Below, piece by piece: positions 1-7,514 of a stretch of 64,000 bases of DNA (position 1 is its first letter; every line of letters begins with the position of its first letter). The stretch covers positions 62,001 to 126,000 of the forward strand of contig LR778114.1 of NCBI GenBank assembly GCA_902809825.1, written 5' to 3'. The position numbers and the translations under genes are program-made. This DNA is from Candidatus Hydrogenisulfobacillus filiaventi. Its GTDB lineage: Bacteria > Bacillota > Sulfobacillia > Sulfobacillales > R501. Below the pieces are notes generated by a model, which saw nothing but the letters and a program-made list of their open reading frames with translations, searched no databases and had not been told where the DNA came from.

Positions 1-2
1 GC

Positions 3-230
3 TCGTTGACCGTGACGACCTATAAGCTGGAGCGGCTCCATGACGGCGGCACCGATATTGATGCCCTGGACTGGCTCCTGACGGTGACCATCATGCACCT
101 GCACGCTGAAAGCCTTACCCGTTCCCATGAGGTGAACTATTATCCCTGCAACACGCACAAGGCGGCGGTATCGACTTTCGGGCTACCGCGGCTGCCCGAA
201 GGGATCCCGGATCCGTTTCCCGGTGCCTGA
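3..230 (+). CDS. C-terminal part of an unrecognised protein, cut by the window start
   Basis: The reading frame is open to the left edge and ends with TGA at 228-230, leaving about 75 residues. I do not recognise the family. The visible part contains a hydrophobic stretch (LLTVTIMHLHAE) and a Pro/Gly-rich tail (LPEGIPDPFPGA). A TTG at position 6 is unlikely to be a real start because no ribosome site is visible. A short GC palindrome (251-262) follows 20 bases after the stop, as expected for the end of a transcription unit. It may be only a chance open frame. Confidence 0.35.
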   Translation, partial: SLTVTTYKLERLHDGGTDIDALDWLLTVTIMHLHAESLTRSHEVNYYPCNTHKAAVSTFGLPRLPEGIPDPFPGA

Positions 231-250
231 ACCGGAGGGAGGTTTGACGG

Positions 251-262
251 CCCCCGCGGGGG
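251..262. terminator. Short GC palindrome, possible terminator of the upstream gene
   Basis: CCCCCGCGGGGG is a perfect 12-base palindrome followed by TTCTT. It lies between the partial ORF ending at 230 and the tRNA beginning at 306. The loop is minimal and the T-run weak, so the terminator role is tentative. Confidence 0.3.
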
Positions 263-305
263 TTCTTAGAATAAGGGGAGGGAGAAAACCGGCAAGCCGG
301 CGTCT

Positions 306-381
306 GCGCCCGTAGCTCAGGGGATAGAGCAGCAGTTTCCTAAACTGCGTGTCGGTGGTTCGAGTCCTCCCGGGCGCACCA
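306..381 (+). tRNA. tRNA-Arg (anticodon CCT)
   Basis: A complete cloverleaf can be drawn. The acceptor arms GCGCCCG (306-312) and CGGGCGC (371-377) pair perfectly. The D-arm begins TAGCTCAG, the anticodon stem GCAGT/ACTGC encloses the loop TTCCTAA, and the T-arm carries GGTTCGAGTCC. The anticodon CCT reads AGG. The discriminator A is followed by an encoded CCA (379-381). tRNA-Arg(CCU) is a frequent integration site for mobile elements, and the DNA to its right looks accessory (broken Doc toxin, NTase module). Confidence 0.95.
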
Positions 382-384
382 CCT

Positions 385-416
385 GAACCCCGCATCCGGC
401 AAGGGATGCGGGGTTC
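385..416 (+). terminator. Hairpin downstream of tRNA-Arg
   Basis: A perfect 13-bp stem, GAACCCCGCATCC (385-397) with its complement at 404-416, encloses a 6-base loop three bases after the tRNA CCA. The following sequence (GCCGTTTCC) has only a short T-run. It is probably the tRNA transcription terminator. Confidence 0.7.
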
Positions 417-613
417 GCCGTTTCCAGGTGGCTGGAAACCCGCCCACGGCGATCCCCACGACGATCCCCACGGCCTCCGCAGGGCGTGGAGAGGCTCTTC
501 GGCGATCCGCCGGGGGACGTTCGCTGGGCCGCCTCCGCCTGCGTATCGACGAGTTGCAACCCAACCGATGCGCACGTATATTGGGAGCAGACGAGGGGCG
601 AGGAGGTGCTCCC

Positions 614-784
614 ATGCGCAAGGTGCTCACCCACGAATGCCAGTCGGAGACTCGCTCGGCTTCGCTGCGGGAGCTGGCAGATCGCGGCGTCATCCGGCCG
701 ATCCCTCCGGATCAGGCGCTGGCCGGCAGTCGGCGGCTGCAGGAGCGCCTCCCGCGGGTGTTTGATGCCTTGCGGAGGCTCTGA
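614..784 (+). CDS. Small protein upstream of a Doc-like toxin; possible antitoxin
   Basis: This encodes 56 residues. The ATG at 614 sits behind a clear Shine-Dalgarno (GAGGAGGTG, about 8 bases upstream). The protein is charged and predicted mostly helical, with a leucine-rich C-terminus (RRLQERLPRVFDALRRL). I do not recognise a Phd or AbrB fold. Its end overlaps by 20 bases the likely start of the Doc-like ORF at 765, the arrangement expected of an antitoxin-toxin pair, where the antitoxin gene usually comes first. The antitoxin role rests on position only. Since the neighbouring toxin looks decayed, this may be an orphan remnant. Confidence 0.45.
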   Translation: MRKVLTHECQSETRSASLRELADRGVIRPIPPDQALAGSRRLQERLPRVFDALRRL

Positions 785-1106
785 TCCGATATCCAACCCC
801 TGGTGGCCGTCCATAGAGGCGGCCGTTTCTGTGCATGACGACATTGCCGCCAAAAGCCATGAGCCGATCGGTTTTATCGGAGGAACAACCGCCCGTCTGG
901 GAGCGGCCCTGGCGACTCCTCTCCAAGAGTTCGCGGGCTTGGCGCTGTGCCCCACCATATGGGACAAGGTCGCGGCGTTGATTTTTGGTGTGGCGGTGGG
1001 GCATCCGTTCATTAGCGCCAACAAGCGAACGGCGACGGCGCTGGGCTTTTTGACCTTTCCCGCATCATCATTCGGCGGATCGCGGAAGACGGCGTGCCCA
1101 CCGTGA
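765..1106 (+). pseudogene. Fic/Doc-family toxin, probably decayed
   Basis: The ORF has 113 codons from an ATG at 765; an in-frame GTG at 831 is an alternative start. It carries the Fic/Doc core HPFISANKRTATALGF. Doc proteins phosphorylate elongation factor Tu through a core of the form HxFx(D/E)xN(K/G)R, in which the Asp is catalytically important. Here that position is Ser. After GFLTF the sequence stops resembling the family (ASSFGGSRKTACPP) and ends early, whereas Doc proteins are about 125 residues long. A different frame opens just past this point, consistent with a frameshift. The family call comes from the core motif; loss of activity is inferred from the missing Asp and the divergent C-terminus. 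The gene converges on the module ending at 1139. Confidence 0.6.
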
Positions 1107-1107
1107 G

Positions 1108-1125
1108 ATCGTTCGCTCGAACGAT
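1108..1125. terminator. Inverted repeat between convergent genes
   Basis: ATCGTTCG (1108-1115) and CGAACGAT (1118-1125) are perfect inverted repeats separated by two bases. They lie in the 32-base gap between the converging doc-like ORF and the nucleotidyltransferase. A bidirectional terminator or a protein-binding site is possible; no T-run follows. Confidence 0.35.
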
Positions 1126-1138
1126 GCGCGGCTCGTGC

Positions 1139-1705
1139 CTACTCATCCTGTGGGCGGTCGAGGCGCCACATTTCCTGGGGCAGTCCGAGCGCCTCGGCCA
1201 GATCCCGCCAGGCCCAGGCGATCCATCGGGGATCGCCGACGTAGTCCGGCAGGGCGTTCAGCACCCGTCGCCGCAGTTCGACCGCGTCCACCAGTCGTGC
1301 GACGGAGAGGGCGTCCTCGGGATCCTGCTTCTGCCATCTCCCAAGCTTGGAGACGATCCAATCGATGGGATCCAGCCAGCCGACGGTCAGGTGCTCGAAA
1401 CGGGCGGGTGACCACCGCGCCCGCTCCTCCCAGCCGGCTGGCAGCCAGGCCACTCCCTCGGCCCGGAACGAGAGGCCGAGGCGCTCGGCGATCTGCCGCA
1501 GGCGATCCGGCAGCGCGTCCGACGTGCGCAGCAGAGCGTCGATGTCCTCCGTAGATCGAGCGGATCGCCCGAGATAGAACGGCAGAGCGCTGGCACCCAT
1601 TAGCACGATTATCGCATGGGCACCCGACGGCCATTCCTCGGCGGCGTCCCATGCCCGCAGGGCGTCCAGCACGGCCTCCTGGTCCGGAAACCCGAGATGG
1701 GTCAT
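1139..1705 (-). CDS. Nucleotidyltransferase-like protein (AbiEii / DUF6036 type)
   Basis: This encodes 188 residues. The N-terminal half has the nucleotidyltransferase pattern of this superfamily: a glycine/alanine-rich strand (MGASALPFYLG) followed by RSTEDIDALLR, where the two acidic residues in ED-I-D would bind metal. The C-terminal half contains DPIDWIVSKLGRWQKQDPED, like the DUF6036 and AbiEii families, in which a Lys and an acidic pair follow the core. Such proteins occur as toxins of type IV-like toxin-antitoxin systems (AbiE) or in uncharacterised modules. The ATG overlaps the TGA of the upstream gene (ATGA, 1702-1705), so the two are co-translated. The family call is good; a defence role is an inference from context. 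Confidence 0.7.
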   Translation of the reverse strand: MTHLGFPDQEAVLDALRAWDAAEEWPSGAHAIIVLMGASALPFYLGRSARSTEDIDALLRTSDALPDRLRQIAERLGLSFRAEGVAWLPAGWEERARWSPARFEHLTVGWLDPIDWIVSKLGRWQKQDPEDALSVARLVDAVELRRRVLNALPDYVGDPRWIAWAWRDLAEALGLPQEMWRLDRPQDE

Positions 1706-2259
1706 TCCACGCCTCCCGTCCGCAGCAGGGGGCCGCAGTCCAGCCATCCAGCCCCCCACCGCGCCCGCGCGCGCCCCTCGGCCGCGCAGGCCACCATCGC
1801 CCACAGCACGGCACCCAGGCGCTCCAGCCGCAGCCAGTCCGCGACCGGACGTCTGGGCTCGCGCTCCCAGGCCTCGGCCAGGGACGACGGCCAGACGTCC
1901 TGGGTCAGCCACGCCACGATGGCCCAGGTCTCCGGCCGGGCGTACGGCCCCCATTCCAGGCTGCGCCAAAACCAGGCCGCCTCATGCCGCGCCAGCGCCT
2001 CGGTGTCCGACCGCGGCGGGCGGGACAGCAAGGGAGTCACCCACGTCGGATCGCAGAGGAGCAGCCACGGCCCGCGCCACTCCCACCCGCGACCGTCCAC
2101 AGCCAGCAGCAGCCGCCAAGTTTCCTCATCCCCGCCCGGATCTCCTAGCCATCGCGCGTCCCCCGTCGCTAGCCGGATGCGCCCAGCGACGGTCTCGCGC
2201 CATGCCGGCAGCTCCCAGCGGATGGAGGGATAGCTGTGATGCAGTGGTGCCGGGCGCAT
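1702..2259 (-). CDS. Unrecognised protein, middle gene of HTH-unknown-NTase module
   Basis: This encodes 185 residues and I do not recognise the family. It is unusually rich in Trp (for example WELPAW, GWEWRGPWLLL, AAWFWRSLEWG) and Arg, with no signal peptide or clear membrane span. The ATG at 2257-2259 has a GGAGG eight bases upstream. It overlaps the nucleotidyltransferase start by four bases and lies 25 bases after the HTH gene, so the three form one leftward operon. In AbiE-type systems the partner of the nucleotidyltransferase is a winged-helix antitoxin; this protein does not look like that. It may be the partner or neutraliser of the NTase, but nothing in the sequence proves it. Confidence 0.6.
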   Translation of the reverse strand: MRPAPLHHSYPSIRWELPAWRETVAGRIRLATGDARWLGDPGGDEETWRLLLAVDGRGWEWRGPWLLLCDPTWVTPLLSRPPRSDTEALARHEAAWFWRSLEWGPYARPETWAIVAWLTQDVWPSSLAEAWEREPRRPVADWLRLERLGAVLWAMVACAAEGRARARWGAGWLDCGPLLRTGGVE

Positions 2260-2284
2260 CTGGGTCGCCTCCAGGGCTAGTGTA

Positions 2285-2515
2285 TCATGTCCCTGGTTTC
2301 CGCAGCCGCTCCAACAGCTCGTCCACTGCCCAGGCCGGAATCAGCCACGGTCGCCGAGCGGCCGAGAGGTACAGCGGCAACTCCCCCCGCCGCACCATCT
2401 GGCGCACGGAGTAGGGTGCCACGCCCAGCGCGATCGCGGCCTCCCGGACGGTGTAGACCAGTCGAGTCTGCGTCTCCATGCACCCATCCTCATCGGGCAC
2501 AGGCGCGATCCTCAT
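2285..2515 (-). CDS. Small helix-turn-helix protein (excisionase/MerR-like fold)
   Basis: This encodes 76 residues, or 64 if an in-frame ATG at 2479 is used. The longer form is preferred because GAGGGGAG lies nine bases before its ATG. The core YTVREAAIALGVAPYSVRQM is a typical HTH_17 DNA-binding helix-turn-helix, followed by a wing-like segment (LPLYLSAARRPWLIPAWAV). Proteins of this kind act as excisionases or small regulators. As first gene of the three-gene operon it may autoregulate the module or recruit it to DNA. An excisionase role is also possible given the nearby tRNA gene, but no integrase is present in the window. Confidence 0.7.
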   Translation of the reverse strand: MRIAPVPDEDGCMETQTRLVYTVREAAIALGVAPYSVRQMVRRGELPLYLSAARRPWLIPAWAVDELLERLRKPGT

Positions 2516-3037
2516 CCGACATCGCTCCCCTCGCGAATGAGTCGGAATGGATCATACCAGTCCATATCGGGCTGTTGACGTTCTCCCCACGGCTAAAGCC
2601 GGGGGATTCCGACCCTCACGAGCCGGGTTTCCTGCTTCCTCGCGCCACGGCTTCTTAGGGCTAGAGCCGGCCGTCCACCGAAGGGCGCTCCCCAGGCACA
2701 CCGGGCGTGTCCCGCCCTGTATAGTGATCCGCAGCCGTCCCCGGATGGCGGTGCCACCTTTCCCTGGATTGACTGGCCGGGTGGCTGTCCCCCCCCCCCG
2801 ATGATGTCGAAAACGGGCGAACGGTTTTCCCGGTATTCGGGCAGGATCCGTGCGCCTCCGGCACGAATGACGCTTCCGGATGCCAAGCTGGCGAGATGCC
2901 CGGACCCTACTTCAAGGGCAGTGGGGGGCTTCCTTTTTCCCGTGGCCGGCTCCGGCAGCCAGCACATAGAGGTAGCTGGAAGCACGTTCCCTGTCGGGAC
3001 TTCCCGGTTCCGCCTCTCACCGAAGGGAGGGGTTGCC
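2516..3037. other. 522-base intergenic region upstream of cas6 with a hairpin resembling an IS200/IS605 end
   Basis: There is no convincing gene. At 2585-2605 the sequence CCCC-A-CGGC-TAAA-GCCG-GGGG folds into a tight 8-bp hairpin preceded by TTGACGTTCT and followed by GATTCC. This pattern resembles the subterminal hairpins and omega-RNA ends of IS200/IS605-type elements. No tnpA or tnpB ORF is present, so at most this is a relic. A run of C (about 2790-2800) lies further right. The cas promoter should be in this region, but I cannot assign -35 and -10 boxes with confidence. Confidence 0.4.
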
Positions 3038-3778
3038 GTGCGGGTGGCGCTCAAGCTGCATATGCCTGAACCGGAGGATTTGCCCGTTCATTACGCCCAC
3101 TGGGTGCAGGCTGCGGTTTACGGACTCTTCTCTCCGGCTGTGGCGGACGTGGTGCACGAGGAAGGGTTCGTCGCCGAAAGCCGTCGCTACCGGTTGTTTG
3201 CCTTTTCCCGCCTGATGGGGCGGTACCAGCTCAACCGCGCAGCTCGTAGCCTGCGCTTCTTGGGTCCGGTGGTCCTGGTGGTTTCCTCCCCCCTTTCTGC
3301 ACTGGTTCATGATTTTGCTAACGCCATCCTGCGAACGGAAACCCTGCGTATCGGGCCCGTCCGGTTCATTCTCGACAGCGTGACGTTTGCGGAACCCAAG
3401 GTCAATGGGAGCCGCATCGTGGTCCGGACCCTGTCACCGGTCACGGCCTACAGCACCCTCCTGAAAGCGGACGGCAGTCGTTACACTGCCTATTTTGATC
3501 CCCACGAACGCCAGTTTGCAGACCTGGTGGCCCGGAATCTTACCCGCAAGCACATGGCACTCTTCGGCTGCGAGGGACCCTCGCCGGCCGGGTTCCTTTG
3601 GCGGCCGCGCGGCCGGGTGCAGCTGCATGTGGTCCGTTATCAGGACATTGTGGTCAAGGGGTACAGCGGGGTGTTTGAGGTGCAGGGCCCGCCGGAGCTG
3701 CTGCAAATCGGGCTGGATGCCGGTTGGGGCGCCAAGAATGCCCAGGGCTTCGGCCTCACCGAGCTGCTGGCTGGGTGA
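3038..3778 (+). CDS. cas6: CRISPR endoribonuclease Cas6
   Basis: This encodes 246 residues, normal for Cas6, which cleaves pre-crRNA inside each repeat and leaves an 8-nt 5' handle. The GTG at 3038 is chosen because GGGAGGG lies just upstream and translation from there gives the typical MRVALKL first beta-strand; the frame is open further left without homology. The C-terminus has the glycine-rich loop of the family, GWGAKNAQGFG, close to the end. His and Tyr residues in the first third (HYAHWVQAAVYG) are in the place where many Cas6 enzymes keep their catalytic His. It is the first gene of the cas operon, 12 bases before cas8b. Confidence 0.93.
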   Translation: MRVALKLHMPEPEDLPVHYAHWVQAAVYGLFSPAVADVVHEEGFVAESRRYRLFAFSRLMGRYQLNRAARSLRFLGPVVLVVSSPLSALVHDFANAILRTETLRIGPVRFILDSVTFAEPKVNGSRIVVRTLSPVTAYSTLLKADGSRYTAYFDPHERQFADLVARNLTRKHMALFGCEGPSPAGFLWRPRGRVQLHVVRYQDIVVKGYSGVFEVQGPPELLQIGLDAGWGAKNAQGFGLTELLAG

Positions 3779-3790
3779 GGAGGCGCAGCG

Positions 3791-5839
3791 ATGCTGCTGG
3801 AAGGCATGGTCCGCCTGGGGCGGGCCTTGGAACAGGGGGACCTGCCTGCGGAAGAACTGCTGGTGCAATTGGGGGACGGGTTGGTGGCAGCAGCGGCGCA
3901 CTACGGACGTGCCTGGCTGGTGGAAGCCCGTCCGGCGGGGCCGGGCCGCTGGCATACCGCAGTGCTGCCTTCGGCTGAATGGGCCATCGAGGATCCGGAT
4001 GGCCGCCACTGGCATCCTATCCGGCAGCAGGTGGCGGCGGCTCCGGTGGTGTTGGCGGTGGGGGGCAACCGCCAGCAGGCCCAGGGGCGGTATGCGGTAC
4101 CGGCCTACCCGATATGGCCGCCTCAGCAGGAGGAGATGGCCGCCCGGCCCGACGCGGTGATGGGGTTTCTGCGGCCCCGCCTGGAACGGACCTATGGATG
4201 GGACCCGGCAGGTTTTGCAGGTTTGGAGGAGGCGATCGCGGGCGGCCTATCCCAGGCCATGACCGGGGTAGAGGCGGTTAAAGGGCTGGTGGTGCTGCTG
4301 GTGGAAGGGCTTTCCCCCGCCTATGTACTCACGCAGCCCGGCGCGATTCCGCCGGAGGATCGGGTGCGTTTGGCCCCAAGCCGCCTGGAGCCGGGCCGGA
4401 CCTGGACGGCTGACCTGGAGGCCGTGCTCCAGCAGTTCTGGTGGGCGAAGTGGGGGGAAGGTCAGGAGTATGGATTCCGGGAGGACGGGGAGTGTTCGCT
4501 TTGCGGGCGACGGGGCCCGGTGGTCTCCTTCTATGCCAAGGCCTGGCCGTGGTTTTCCTTGCGTTGGGAAGCCCCGTTGCCGCAGGAGCTGCCCCATAAC
4601 CGGCTGGACGAGGGGGTGGGCCTGTGCGAGGCCTGCTATCGTGACCTCACCTTAGGCGGCAATGCCTTTCAGGCGCTAAAGCGGCCGATGCCGCCCCGGC
4701 TAAGTGCCGAGGTTTTCGATGCCGCCCCGGTGCATGACCGGCGGTCGCGTCGGAACCGGGCTCCCCAGATACTGGGCGTGGCCTATGTTCTGCCGCTCCT
4801 TGACAATACCTGGGGGGACCCGGAGCGGGGGGCGGAGGTGGCGCGGGCCCTGCAGCGGCTGGGGGAACGCGAGGGAAAGGGAGCCGGGCGGCACCTGAGT
4901 GACATCTTGGGGCTGGAGGATGCTTTCCTGCCGGAGGACCTGGCCGATGACGCCTTCCGCCTCTACCTGGTTTACTTCAGTGAACAGCAGGCCGACGCCC
5001 AGTTTCATGCTCTGATGGAGGATGTGCTGCCCTCGGTGGTCGGCCGGTTGCAGGATGAAGTCCTGCCAACAGTCCAGGCCTTGGCTGAGACCCTGCAGGT
5101 CCGGTCCGGTCCGCCATCCCTGTTGTGGCTGCTGGCCAAGGCCTATGGACCCCGCTACCTGTGGCAGTCCCTGGAACGGGCCCTGCGGGCGGGGGACCTG
5201 GAAGCCGGTGCCATGGTGGCGCGCGCCGCGCAGGAATTGGCAGCGGCCGCCCGGCTGCTGACTGTGGATGGCCATGCCGGGCCTTTACGTCAACGGGCCC
5301 GCGAATATCAGCTGACCCGGCAGTTTCTTCACGCTTACCGGGCGGCGTTCGGAGCAGGGCAGGCAGGGGAGGATGGGTTGACCATGATTCGGAATTGGCA
5401 GGCATTACAAGCACTGGCCGACGGGGATCCGGGACAGGAACCCGCCACCGACCCGGAGGAACTGGGCTTCGTAGCCGGCCATCTGGTGGCTCGTTTCGGT
5501 CGCCAGTATTTTGCCAGGACCGGCAAGGATTATTTGAAAACGCGCGTGCTGCCGTTCGGTTCCTCCCTTACCCCCACGTTGGTGCATGACCGGGCTATGG
5601 GCCGGATTCAAGAGGTGGCGGAAAAGCTGGATATCCACCTGGTCCGGGTGCTCGTTCACCAGACGGGGAAATGGCTCAATGAATACCGCCGTATGCAGGA
5701 TGACGTAATCCGCCGCAAGGAGGCGTTCCTGGCCGGGTTCTGGTCGGGCTATGCCTTGTATGACCTGGCCCCTTCGGCCACCAAGGAGTCGGGCAGCCAG
5801 GCGGTCCCTCCGGATGATGTGGAGCAGGAGGAGGCGTGA
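3791..5839 (+). CDS. cas8b: Type I-B Cascade large subunit Cas8b (Csh1-like)
   Basis: This encodes 682 residues. Position and size match Cas8b, the subunit that recognises the PAM and helps unwind target DNA. A zinc-finger-like insert is visible: Cys235 and Cys238 (ECSLCG) plus Cys279 and Cys282 (CEACY), as in Csh1/TM1802-type proteins. The rest is divergent, which is normal for Cas8. The ATG follows GAGGAGG. The end overlaps cas7 as GTGA (5836-5839). Subtype I-B is assigned from the whole operon (cas6-cas8b-cas7-cas5-cas3-cas4-cas1-cas2), not from this sequence alone. Confidence 0.88.
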   Translation: MLLEGMVRLGRALEQGDLPAEELLVQLGDGLVAAAAHYGRAWLVEARPAGPGRWHTAVLPSAEWAIEDPDGRHWHPIRQQVAAAPVVLAVGGNRQQAQGRYAVPAYPIWPPQQEEMAARPDAVMGFLRPRLERTYGWDPAGFAGLEEAIAGGLSQAMTGVEAVKGLVVLLVEGLSPAYVLTQPGAIPPEDRVRLAPSRLEPGRTWTADLEAVLQQFWWAKWGEGQEYGFREDGECSLCGRRGPVVSFYAKAWPWFSLRWEAPLPQELPHNRLDEGVGLCEACYRDLTLGGNAFQALKRPMPPRLSAEVFDAAPVHDRRSRRNRAPQILGVAYVLPLLDNTWGDPERGAEVARALQRLGEREGKGAGRHLSDILGLEDAFLPEDLADDAFRLYLVYFSEQQADAQFHALMEDVLPSVVGRLQDEVLPTVQALAETLQVRSGPPSLLWLLAKAYGPRYLWQSLERALRAGDLEAGAMVARAAQELAAAARLLTVDGHAGPLRQRAREYQLTRQFLHAYRAAFGAGQAGEDGLTMIRNWQALQALADGDPGQEPATDPEELGFVAGHLVARFGRQYFARTGKDYLKTRVLPFGSSLTPTLVHDRAMGRIQEVAEKLDIHLVRVLVHQTGKWLNEYRRMQDDVIRRKEAFLAGFWSGYALYDLAPSATKESGSQAVPPDDVEQEEA

Positions 5840-6807
5840 ACAAGATGGGTGTATCGAACGGAGAACTGGTCTTTGTCAAGGCGGTTAAGGATGGGATTCC
5901 TAACCGGGATCCTTTGGCTGATAGTGATGCCCGCCGCCTGTTCGGCGAAGACGATGGCCGGATCTCGTTGTCGGATGTGTCCATCAAACGGGATGTGCGG
6001 GATTATGTGCAGGCCCGCTTTCCCGATGGTGGGGCCGACCGGCGCAACTTTGTGTTCGTGCGGGAGGAGCGTACTGCGGACGGGAAACTTCTGGGACGCA
6101 AAGGGCTGGCGGAACGGACCTTTGCCCAGGCCGGCTTAAGTAAGGCGGATTTGAAAAATCTTACCCAGCGTGAGGCACTGTTACGGCATGCCTTTGATGT
6201 GCGGGTGTTCGGGGCGGTGTACTCGGTAGGGAATGAAGCCTTTCATTTGACCGGTCCGGTCCAGTTCGGGTGGGCCCACTCCCTGCATCCAGTGGAAACC
6301 CGTTACGTCCAGGGAACAGTCGTGATGCCGTCCCAGGAACAAGCAGCCCCCAAGGCGGACGGTGAGGAGGGGAAGGGCAAGAGCCAGGGAACCATCTGGA
6401 CCACCTATGTGGTGCCTTTTGCGGCCTTCGTGATGCCCGGCATTATCAACCATACCCTGGCTGAGATGACCGGTATGGATGAAGCCGATCAGGAACTCCT
6501 GCTGGAAGGGCTGTGGCGCGGGACGCTTTTCCGCCAGGCTCGGGGACGGGGCATCCAGGAACCGTTGTTTCTGCTGCATGTCGAGTACAGCGATCCCTTT
6601 TTCCGGATCGGGTACCTTGAGGAACAGGTGCGGCTCCACCCGCGGCGCGATCCGCCCACCGCTCTGGAGGAGGTGGAACTCGACCTATCCCGGCTGGATC
6701 GGGTGCTGGCGGACAACCGGTCGCGAATCCGCCGAGCCCGCTGGTGGAAAGGTCCAGTGGATTTAACCGGTCCTCTTACCGAGGCGGAGGCCGCAGAGCC
6801 CTTTTAA
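5836..6807 (+). CDS. cas7: Cascade backbone subunit Cas7 (Csh2)
   Basis: This encodes 323 residues, or 320 if the ATG at 5845 is used. Cas7 polymerises along the crRNA spacer. Typical Csh2 features are the N-terminal NGELVFVKAVKDGIPNRDP, then RDYVQARF, the RVFGAVYSVGNE-like strand before HLTGPVQFGWAHSLHPV, and a later YVVPFAAFVMPG. A charged Lys/Glu linker (PKADGEEGKGKSQG) interrupts the middle. The GTG at 5836 overlaps the cas8b stop (GTGA), so translation is coupled. Confidence 0.93.
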   Translation: MNKMGVSNGELVFVKAVKDGIPNRDPLADSDARRLFGEDDGRISLSDVSIKRDVRDYVQARFPDGGADRRNFVFVREERTADGKLLGRKGLAERTFAQAGLSKADLKNLTQREALLRHAFDVRVFGAVYSVGNEAFHLTGPVQFGWAHSLHPVETRYVQGTVVMPSQEQAAPKADGEEGKGKSQGTIWTTYVVPFAAFVMPGIINHTLAEMTGMDEADQELLLEGLWRGTLFRQARGRGIQEPLFLLHVEYSDPFFRIGYLEEQVRLHPRRDPPTALEEVELDLSRLDRVLADNRSRIRRARWWKGPVDLTGPLTEAEAAEPF

Positions 6808-6821
6808 AGGGGGCGGATGCC

Positions 6822-7514
6822 ATGCAGGTGCTGGTTTTTGACCTACGCGCCGAACTGGGGCATTTTCGCCGCCCCGATACCGCCAAAGCCCACGCCTCCT
6901 ATCCCTTCGTAACGCGCACGGCGCTGCGCGGACTGCTGGGTGCAGTCCTGGGCATGGAGCGCTGGCCGGAGGACGGGGCTACGGCCGGCATCCGGCTTTT
7001 GCGGCCGGTGCGTACCCGGGTTCAGCAGTTGTCCCTGCTGGGCGGTTTCGTTTCGGGGAAGGACCAGTTCAACCGCCCGACCACGGTGGAGCTGGTCATC
7101 CGCCCGCATTACCGCATCTACTATGCGGGGCCATTGGCAGAGGAGCTCGGGGCAGCCATCGCCGGCGGCCGCGCCGTCTACCCAACCTATCTCGGTTCCG
7201 CCTTTGCCCTGGTCTTCCCACGCCTAGTGGAATGGGCAGAAGGGGAGGAAGTGGCGCCGGGCCTGGTGACGGTTGGCACCGTCATCCCGGTACCGGCCGT
7301 GCGCGCCTTGCGGCCAATGCCGGGCCGTCAGGTGGCCCGGGCCGGGGGCCTGTTGTATACGGCCCTCGACGGCCGCCGGTTTCGGGGCTCGGTCGACGTT
7401 CTATACGAAGTGGAAGGCCGCCCGCTGCAACTGGAGGTGGATACACGGAACGCCGATCCGCCTGTACGGTTGATCCGGTTGGCGGGGTCGGAGGAGGTGG
7501 TGGTGCTGTGGTGA
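6822..7514 (+). CDS. cas5: Cascade subunit Cas5 (I-B type)
   Basis: This encodes 230 residues. Cas5 caps the 5' handle of the crRNA in Cascade. The N-terminal strand MQVLVFDLRAELGHFRRP and the following SYPFVTRTALRGLLGAVLG are typical of Cas5. The ATG at 6822 is preceded by AAAGGGGG and lies 14 bases after the cas7 stop; the open frame extends into cas7, but homology begins at this ATG. Its TGA overlaps the cas3 start (GTGA, 7511-7514). Confidence 0.9.
   Translation: MQVLVFDLRAELGHFRRPDTAKAHASYPFVTRTALRGLLGAVLGMERWPEDGATAGIRLLRPVRTRVQQLSLLGGFVSGKDQFNRPTTVELVIRPHYRIYYAGPLAEELGAAIAGGRAVYPTYLGSAFALVFPRLVEWAEGEEVAPGLVTVGTVIPVPAVRALRPMPGRQVARAGGLLYTALDGRRFRGSVDVLYEVEGRPLQLEVDTRNADPPVRLIRLAGSEEVVVLW

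Noticed and set aside
1616-2233. Rightward open frames opposite the NTase module
   Set aside because: Ser/Arg/Pro-rich shadows; the leftward frames have Shine-Dalgarno sites, ATGA overlap and domain motifs.
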